Shown: positions 56,776 to 64,000 of the stretch, piece by piece
Position numbering within the stretch: the first letter of the stretch is position 1
Layout of the letters: each line of letters begins with the position of its first letter
DNA from: Armigeres subalbatus
Lineage: Eukaryota > Arthropoda > Insecta > Diptera > Culicidae
DNA: 64,000 bases
Assembly: GCF_024139115.2 (NCBI RefSeq)
Contig: NC_085139.1
Span: 13,177,533 to 13,241,532 of the forward strand
Reading direction: 5' to 3'
The notes under the pieces: generated by a model
What the model saw: only the letters and a program-made list of their open reading frames with translations
Told to the model about the DNA's origin: nothing
Databases searched by the model: none
Position numbers and translations under genes: made by a program

Positions 56776-59512
56776 ACTTCTAAATTTTTCAAGAAAAAAT
56801 CTTCTGAATTTTCATGAGAAATTAAATAGCCAATGCCACATGAAACACTTTGATATTACCGTTGATTTTTTTGTTTTTGGATTTTTGTTTTCAAATTTGG
56901 AATTTTGAAATGAAATTTTTTACGCTCTTTGTGAGTTCTATCACATTTTTTAAATTTTCCAAATATTTTTTTTAATCGAGGCATTATTTAGAATTTCCAC
57001 GGAAGAGTCTATGGATTATCTTCAAAAAATACTTTGGATTTTCAAAGAATAAATCTTTAGAATTCTCAAGGTTCGTTTTTTTTTTTAATTTGCACCATAA
57101 ATTCTTCCAAAATTTCATGGGAAATTCATTCTTCTTCGGAAAGTCATTTTGATTTCTTTTGTAGGTTCAGCTAAACATTGCTTTAAATCTTTACCATGCA
57201 AAGAAGCACAAGAATGATTTAAAAATTTTAAGGAATTTTCACATCAGAAAATCTTTAAAATTTTGATTTAATTTTCTAAGAAATTCCTATTGGAATTGCT
57301 TCTAAAGTACAACCTTCACAAGTACTACAAAAGTGCAATTTTTTCGTTATTTCCACTTGGAAAAACATCGAAATATCCTCGGAAATTCATCATTGGTGTT
57401 TTAGATGAACTTTTTTCGATTTTCTACTGGAAAATCTTAGGAATTTCCATCGGAAATATTTTGGTATACTTCAAATAATTTCTTTTGGAAATTAAAAAAA
57501 CTGCTGAAAATTTCTAAGATTTTTTTGAAAAACGAAAAATTTCCATTGGAAATTTAGAAGAATTTCCTTTGAAGATTCATTAAATTTGCCCAGGATTTTG
57601 AAAAAATCTTTAGAGATTCTGTAAAAAAGTAAGCTGGATTTTTTCTAATTTATGCCGGAAGTTCTTCGAATTTGATGTTTATTGGAATTTTCATGCATTT
57701 AGGATCCTTCTACGGATTCTTCTAGTTCTTCAAAATTTCTACCGAACCTTTTTAGGAACTTTTCCACAGAATTTCGAAAAAATCGTTGAAATACTGAAGA
57801 TTTTTCCGTGGAGACTCCGAAGAATTTCTTCTAACTATTCTGAAGGGTTTCCTTGCAACTCCAGAATAATTATTCTTGAAAATTAGGAAGATCTTGGAAT
57901 TTAAAACTCATCCAAGCAATACATGTAGGCAATTATTTAGGATTAAGAAGCCTAGTTCTTATGATATTGAATAATTAGGCTAATTGATCGAAAAATTTAA
58001 TAATGCACCTAATTAGAACATTTAGGTGCATTTTTAAATTTTTCGATCAATAATGCACAAAATTCTAGTAGTGCGTATGAAAAAGGTTATGACATAGAGA
58101 AGTTTGCATTTAAAAAATCAACATGAAATTCTAAATAAAATGCTTTTTAAATTCATAAAAGGGTCTTAGAACTAAGAAGAGTCCGGCGATATGAAAAAAG
58201 TGGCAGTGTTCCAGAAAAAAAAACACTCCAATTCCTAAAACAATCTAGGGTAATAAATAGTGTTATAATAACGATTGAAATTGAATTCCAAAACAAATCT
58301 CAACCCTTTCATATATGCCCAGCGTTTTAGATTGGCTATTAAATCACAAAAGAGAGCTAGACCACCATTTTCTTCAGTAAAATTGTTCATCTAGATATTG
58401 GTTTTACAGAAAAAAATATGGGAGCTCAAATTTGACTGACCTTGAAAACTCAGTTATCCGAAACTTTGGGAAGATTTCGATTCTAAGAGCATGCAAATGA
58501 AGTTGAAATGTTTGAATCATTCTGAACACTCAGATAAGATGGGTCATCCTGAACGTTAAGCCAGTGATTGCTCTCAAGTTCAGCCCACGACTTCTCGGGT
58601 GATCAATCATGACATTTGTAATGTCCTCATCATCGGTATGTACCCAATCCGATGAAATAAGCATATGATCCTAATTTCCATTAACATGAGATCTAAGAGA
58701 CAAGGTACCCAAAATTATCTTGAGTCAACATCAAGCTGCACAATGACTATGCCTTTTGTAGGGCCTTAGAAGCACTGGGTTCACGGACTTGAATGAATAG
58801 GAGTTCAAACATTACGACTTCCAGGACGTTTTTAAAACCTAAAAGTTTTGTATAACCTAAGTCGAGTCAAGTACGAACCACTGAAGACGACCTTACTGTT
58901 GAGGTCGAAATACGTATCTGTCAAGGTACAATCAAGTGGTGGAATTAAATGGGAAGGTACAAACTCGTCTTATGACAAGTAAAGACATTCCATTAAAAAG
59001 CTTAACATAATTTTTCTAACTAAAAAGTCTGTAGTAGCTTGTACAAAAAACAATTGCCATATCAACCCAATGGACCTAATGAGATATTATATCATACATC
59101 ATTCATAATTTGGTTAATTGGATAAATCGAATGATCCGAACTCCAAAATGATAATTGATCTATAATACATTCATTCTTCTATGAGTCCACCATTGACTGA
59201 AGCATATTCGAGATATGGAATAGAAGTTCCTTGGGAAATTATTCGAAAGACATCAGAGTGAACGAAAAATTTGTTTAGTATGGCATCATTGGATTCCACG
59301 AGTCAATATCAAAATAAAATTTCAATGAAGAATTAGAAATTTTGAGAGATGAGCCAGCTCTAGATTATTTATTAGAGAAAAAATAGAATCTTCGAAATAA
59401 TGAAAATTTATAATTTCCATGCTGGGTTTTAGTTTGATTTTGAATCAGTTGAAATTGTCCATCTTCAAAATTGATCGGATTAACCATATGTTTTAGTTAC
59501 ATAGGTTTTTTT
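56776..59512. other. AT-rich interior of the 4.4-kb element
   Basis: 56776-57940 consists of loosely repeated GGAATTTTC / GAAAATTTC motifs (degenerate short repeats). 57940-58075 holds an inverted repeat around GCACCTAATTAGAACATTTA. No ORF with a recognisable motif. Confidence 0.5.
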
Positions 59513-60327
59513 TTTTAATTTTTGTGCTTGAAAAAAAAAACCACGTGGTCAAAGGGGGGGGGGGTCTGCCAAATGACCACGATAGACCACATGGGGGGAG
59601 GGGGGGGTTGAAAATCTTCAAAAATATGACCACGTGGTTTCTGGATGGCCCCCAGTAGATCCGGAACATCCGTAAAAGTGATCAATTCATAAAACTCACC
59701 ATAGAATAGCTGAATCACCGAACGCTGAGTAATACATGATTATGATGACCCTTTTTGAAGGCCCTGGGTAACTCATCATGGAAGAGTGCAATTTTTACAA
59801 AGCTACTCTGAGTAACAAAAGAACGTGGTGACACATTTAAATGTACTTGAGTGGCCACCAGAGGTCCTTTCTAAGATCCGGAACATCCGTAGAAATGTTC
59901 ATTCCATGCAACTCACCATAGAAGGCTTTTCCAAAGCTTTTCATTAACATTCTCTGAGTTATAGAAAATTATCGTTACCCATTCTTATGGACCTGAGCGG
60001 TCACTCCTTTATGAATAATGCCCATAATATTCCTAAAAGCTGCAAACTAACGAATCTCGAATCATAGGAGCATGGTTTTACAAAAAATCTATTATCGCAA
60101 TCTGAGTAAGACATTTTTGTCGTGACCCTCAGTTATGGACTTGAATGGTCAGTGAAGGCCCTCTCGTGATCCATATACATGACTTAAGTGATCACTGGAT
60201 GTCCTCCTAAAGTTCCTACGGATTGGTCAACACTTAATACTTATCCTACTAGAACACGATCTTTTGAAAGTGTTTGTTATTTTACTTATTGATCATCTCA
60301 TGAAGGTTGTTGTGATGCTTTCTGCGG

Positions 60328-60488
60328 GGGCCCCCTTTCCCGTGTGGTAAGATTCGCGACTACAAAGCAAGATCATGCTGAGGGTGGCGGGGTTCGATTC
60401 CTGGTCTGGTCTAGGAAATTTTTAAGTTGGAAATTTTCTCGACTTCCCTGGGCATAAAAGTTTCATCATGTTAGCCTAATAATACAGT
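60328..60488 (+). mobile_element. Feilai-like SINE, 3'-truncated
   Basis: GGGGGCCCCCTTTCCCGTGT...GGTAAGA (A box), GGTTCGATTCCTGG (B box), CCCTGGGCATAAAAGTTTCA; it stops after GTTAGCCTAATAATA. Confidence 0.75.
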
Positions 60489-61834
60489 ATCGACCCGGTT
60501 TTGTCACTTCGCGATTTTGTCTACCCTCGATTTTCTCTCGTTTTCGACACGATTTTATCACATTTTTGACCTGATATTGTCACCCTAAAAATTTATGAAA
60601 ATTTCAGGTGCTCTTTTTATCATAGTTGAACCTTTTTGCTGCCATTATAGACTCCCTGTTAATAAAAATTTAAAATTATAAGATAGGTTTTTTATGATCC
60701 ATCATCTTGCAAGAAATTTTTGACCAAAAGTAGTCAAAAGATTCAACCAAAGTAAATTTTTATTTTAAGTCAAACTTTCATGAGTCGATGATTTATGACT
60801 AAATATCGATTCATGGAAGCAAATTTAACCATACTTGAAAATATTTTCTGGGTTAATGTGATCGTCCTTTCAAAAAAAAAAAATAGTGTCACCATAATTT
60901 TTAAAAATTGACTATAATTACACCCAACATTTTTTTTACACGGGTGGTATTCTTTAATTTCCCGGTTAACCTGATTTTTCACAGCTTTTCAAATACCACC
61001 TGAATTTTCTTTGATTTTTTGTGATTTTTTTCATGGGGTTAACTCATAGTTTCATCAACGCTAAAGGTCGTAATTAACTAAAACCCACCCGTGTAAAAAA
61101 AGAACCGGGTGTACAGATTTTTTGATCTTGCGGAGCTTCATTGGTGACTACACACGTTCCTGAGAATAGGTTACAACGATCATAATGACTCAGGATACGA
61201 AAATAGGATGATCTGAATGTACTTGAAGACATACAATGGGCAATCCATGCGAATTGGTTACGATCATTTGTTTCTAAAATTAGGAAAATAAAAAGGTTTA
61301 GAAGAATCGTGTGCTTCATCATCTCTTATATGGCGTGTTTTTCTAAGGTGGGTTTTATGAATTGATCACTTTTACGTGTGATACGGATCTTCCGGAGGGC
61401 CTTTGGTTGCTACTCACATCCGTGAGAAAAGTTTACGGCAATAATTTCATGTTCAGAGTACGACAAGGAAATTTAAAAAATAGGCTCTTCTAGTATGTAT
61501 TACATCAATTAACCACTTAAACCGATGTTCCGTATCTTCCGTAAGACCTCCGATAGTCACTTTGGTAAATAAGAACGGGTCACGACATTCCTTCGTGTCT
61601 TGCTCAGAGTTCGATAATAGAAAGGGGATGATTTTTTTTTTAAATTGATAACTTTTGTGGATGCTCCGAATCTTCTGACTGTTCAAAAATTGACCACTTT
61701 ATGGGATATTTTATTATTCAGAGTACGACAATGAAGAGCTAGGAAGGAACTGTGCTCTTTTATGATGAGTTTCATGAATTGACCTCTTTTACGGATATAC
61801 TGGAGGACCTCCGGTGGCCGCTCAGGTCTATCAC

Positions 61835-62190
61835 ACGGGGTCACCGTTGTTGGGGGCTATAGTGCGATCCTCTCGTTTAATAAACAACTTGCACTCGCTT
61901 GACTGTGGATATACAACAGTAAAGCACATGTGGATATTGGACAAATCAAGCATCCGAAAGATATTCAATTTGCAAAAAAAAGCTAACCGCGGTGGAGGTT
62001 GGTACTTAGATTCTGGTGGCTTTTACGCAAACGTGACCTTTAAATGGTCTTGTTGTGTAGGGGTTATCACGCCTATCTAGAGAGTAGGAGGTTGAGGGCT
62101 CGAGTCCCTCCAAGACACGTGGATTCTTTTACGCAAATTTCATATCAATTTGTCCATTTCGAAACATGTGATGTGCATATTCACAGCCAA
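61835..62190 (+). mobile_element. tRNA-like repeat (third SINE-type family)
   Basis: 62048-62110 is tRNA-like: TTGTGTAGGGGTTATCACGC (A-box region), GGAGGTTGAGGGCTCGAGTC and CCTCCAAG. Limits are uncertain; it inserted in the right part of the foldback structure. Confidence 0.5.
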
Positions 62191-62193
62191 GAT

Positions 62194-62479
62194 CTTCTTC
62201 TTATTGGCATTACATCCCCACACTGGGACAGAGCCGCCTCGCAGCTTAGTGTTCATTAAGCACTTCCACAGTTATTAACTGCGAGGTTTCTAAGCCAGGT
62301 CACCATTTTTGCATTCGTATATCATGAGGCTAGCACGATGATACTTTTATGCCCAGGGAAGCCGAGACAATTTCCAATCCGAAAATTGTCTAGACCGGCA
62401 CCGGGAATCGAACCCAGCCACCCTCAGCATGGTCTTGCTTTGTAGCCGCGCGTCTTACCGCACAGCTAAGGAGAGCCCC
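62194..62479 (-). mobile_element. Feilai-like tRNA-derived SINE, full length
   Basis: On the - strand GGGGCTCTCCTTAGCTGTGC (A box), GGTTCGATTCCCGG (B box) and the AATAAGAAGAAG tail. AAGAT flanks it at 62189-62193 and 62480-62484 (possibly CCAAGAT). Confidence 0.88.
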
Positions 62480-62499
62480 AAGATATTTAACAAAAAAAT

Positions 62500-63960
62500 G
62501 GTTTTCGTACGACCGAGTTGCCGAATAATATGCAATTAATCATAATCATTTGTTACTCAGCGTTTGAAAATGAAAAATTCGAAAAACCGCACTCTTCTAT
62601 GATAAGTTTGATGAATTGACCACTTTTACAGACGTTCCTGATCTTCTGGGGGAGCTCCGGTAGCCATTCAGATCCATCAAAATGAGTCACCACAATAATT
62701 TGTTATTCAACTTTCGATAATGAAAAGCTTTGTGAAAAACCGCGCTCTTATATGATAAGTTTCGTAATTGACAATTTTTACGGACGCTCCGGATCTTCTG
62801 AAGGAACTCCGGTGGCCGTTCAGGTCTATCAAAATGGCCAGCGTTCGACAATAAAAAAACGCAATTTTCTAGCATGAGTTTCATGAATTAACCACTTCTA
62901 CGGACGATCCGGATCTTCTGGAGCACCTCCGGTGGCCACCCAGTTCCACCAAAATAGGTCAAAATCCGCGCCCTTCTATGATAAGTTTCATAAATTGACC
63001 ACTTTTACGGACGTTCCGGATCTTCTGAAGGACCTTCGGTGGCCACACAGGTCGTTCAGAATGGGTCACCACAATCATTTGTTACTCAAAGTTCGATAAT
63101 GAAAAGCTTTGGAAAAAACCGCGCTCTTCTATGATGTGTTTGATAATTGACTTTTACGGACGTTCCGGATCTACTGGAAGACCTCCGATGGCCACTTAGA
63201 TCCATCAAATTAGGTCACCACAATCATTTGTTACTCAAAGATCAATAATAAAAAGCTTTAGAAAAAAACCGCGCTCCTTTATGATAAGTTTCAAGAATTG
63301 ACCATTTCTACGGACGTTCCGGATCTTCCTGAGGACCTCCGGTGGCCACCCAAGTCCACCAAAATAGGTCACCACAATCATTTCTTACTCAAAGTACTAT
63401 AAGAAAGTGCTTTGGAAAAAACCGCGCCCTTCTATGATAAATTTCATAAATTGACCACTTTTACGGATGTTCCGGATCTTCCGGAGGACCTCCGGTGGCC
63501 ACCCAGTTCCTCCAAAATGGGTCACCACAATCATTTGTTACTTAATGTACTATAAAGAAAAGCTTTGGAAAAAACCGTGTTCTTCTATGATGTGTTTGAT
63601 AATTGACTTTTACGGACGTTCCGGATCTACTGGAAGACCTCCGGTGGCCACTTAGATCCATCAAATTAGGTCACCACAATCATTTGTTACTCAAAGATCG
63701 ATAATGAAAAGCTTTAGAAAAAACAGCGCTCCTATATGATAAGTTTCATGAATTAACCATTTTTACGGACGTTCCGGATCTTCCGGAGGACCTCCGGTGG
63801 CCACCCAGTTCCACCAAAATGGGTCACCACAATCATTTGTTACTCAAATTACGATAATCAAAAGCTTTGTGAAAACTGCACCCTTCTAGGATGAGTTCAA
63901 TGAATTGACCACTTCTACGGATGTGCCGGGTCTTCCGGATGGACACTGGACCGTGAAATA
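62500..63960 (-). repeat. Right-arm tandem repeats (149-154-bp unit, inverted)
   Basis: About nine units of the same sequence in reverse orientation, most regular from 63000 on. Two unit lengths (149 and 153-154) alternate, suggesting a higher-order repeat. Confidence 0.85.
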
Positions 63961-64000
63961 ATCAGGAATTGTGTTGATCCATGGAAATGGACAATGGCTA

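Larger units (their letters stand above)
55246..59652. mobile_element. Long-TIR element, 4.4 kb, inside the foldback arm
   Basis: TIRs of about 135 bp: GGGGCCGTCCAGAAACCACG on the left and GGGGCCATCCAGAAACCACG on the right (other strand). They include CCACGTGG palindromes twice per TIR and G runs. CAG at 55243-55245 and 59653-59655 may be a 3-bp duplication. On both sides the array unit resumes (CCTCCAG | CAGTAGATCCGG). The interior is AT-rich with no transposase recognised; it carries two SINE insertions. Confidence 0.7.
53955..64000. mobile_element. Giant foldback-like structure with tandem-repeat arms
   Basis: From 54411 rightward and from 64000 leftward the sequence is inverted-complementary: TAGCCATTGTCCATTTCCAT... 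with about 4 differences in the first 118 bp. Both arms then run in tandem units of 149-154 bp. Left-arm GGAAC(A/G)TCCGTA marks at 54484, 54637, 54791, 54945 and 55098, resuming at 59663; right-arm TTCCGGATC marks at 63014, 63163, 63317, 63470, 63619 and 63772. Orientation flips between about 60200 and 61370. The right border is beyond the window and the left border (possibly CCTTCCTAGTGCATTGGGGT at 53955) is uncertain. Long inverted arms of tandem repeats are the hallmark of FB-type elements. Confidence 0.7.

Noticed and set aside
62048..62110. tRNA gene on the + strand
   Set aside because: tRNA-like boxes but no clean acceptor pairing, and it lies within repeat sequence.
1..64000. Endogenous viral sequence
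   Set aside because: All polymerase and integrase motifs seen belong to BEL/Pao, gypsy, RTE-like or L1-like retrotransposons; no flavivirus- or rhabdovirus-like protein was recognised.

Overview
This is a stretch of insect nuclear DNA, most likely from a culicine mosquito of the Aedes type. The basis for that is intron-containing animal genes, at least five copies or fragments of a roughly 290-bp tRNA-derived SINE resembling Feilai of Aedes aegypti, many palindromic MITEs, BEL/Pao and Ty3/gypsy LTR elements, and RTE-like and L1-like non-LTR elements. The species name is inference. No bacterial, CRISPR or operon features were seen.

Only four host genes are supported, all on the + strand. (1) The 3' part of a multi-exon C2H2 zinc-finger gene, 199-1567, whose start lies left of the window. 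(2) A complete paralogue, 5776-8923, with a split ZAD domain followed by about twelve C2H2 fingers in eight exons. The two genes share exon layout, a C-terminal SUMO-type motif and a nearly identical 3' block that includes an intron. (3) A complete protein phosphatase 5 gene (PP5, PpD3 in Drosophila), 11501-26686, with seven exons and a 12.7-kb first intron full of transposons. (4) The first coding exon, 46874-47110, of a gene resembling the C14orf119/DUF4508 family, whose later exons are not visible.

Most of the rest is mobile DNA, much of it nested. 3662-5627: a TIR element split by a 5-bp-TSD miniature LTR element that itself carries three MITEs. 12724-20527 (PP5 intron 1): a hAT-like element, a decayed BEL/Pao copy split by a MITE, and a coding-free LTR element with TSD, PBS and PPT. 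22653-23808: an element rich in ACGTGA motifs. 28287-35655: a BEL/Pao insertion on the - strand with almost identical LTRs, a PHD finger in its gag and several frameshifts. 35668-43460: a MITE, a truncated RTE copy, an inverted gypsy fragment, an L1-like element on the - strand and a 2-kb tandem array inside a duplicated piece of its ORF1. 48122-52644: a near full-length RTE-like element with a 12-bp TSD and a solo-LTR-like insertion. About 53955 to beyond 64000: a very large foldback-like structure with arms of about 150-bp tandem repeats, split by a 4.4-kb long-TIR element.

The best candidates for something undescribed are the foldback-like structure, the 4.4-kb element inside it, the PHD-finger BEL element and the inverted SINE dimer with a 14-bp target duplication. 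All repeat-family assignments were made by eye; no database was searched.
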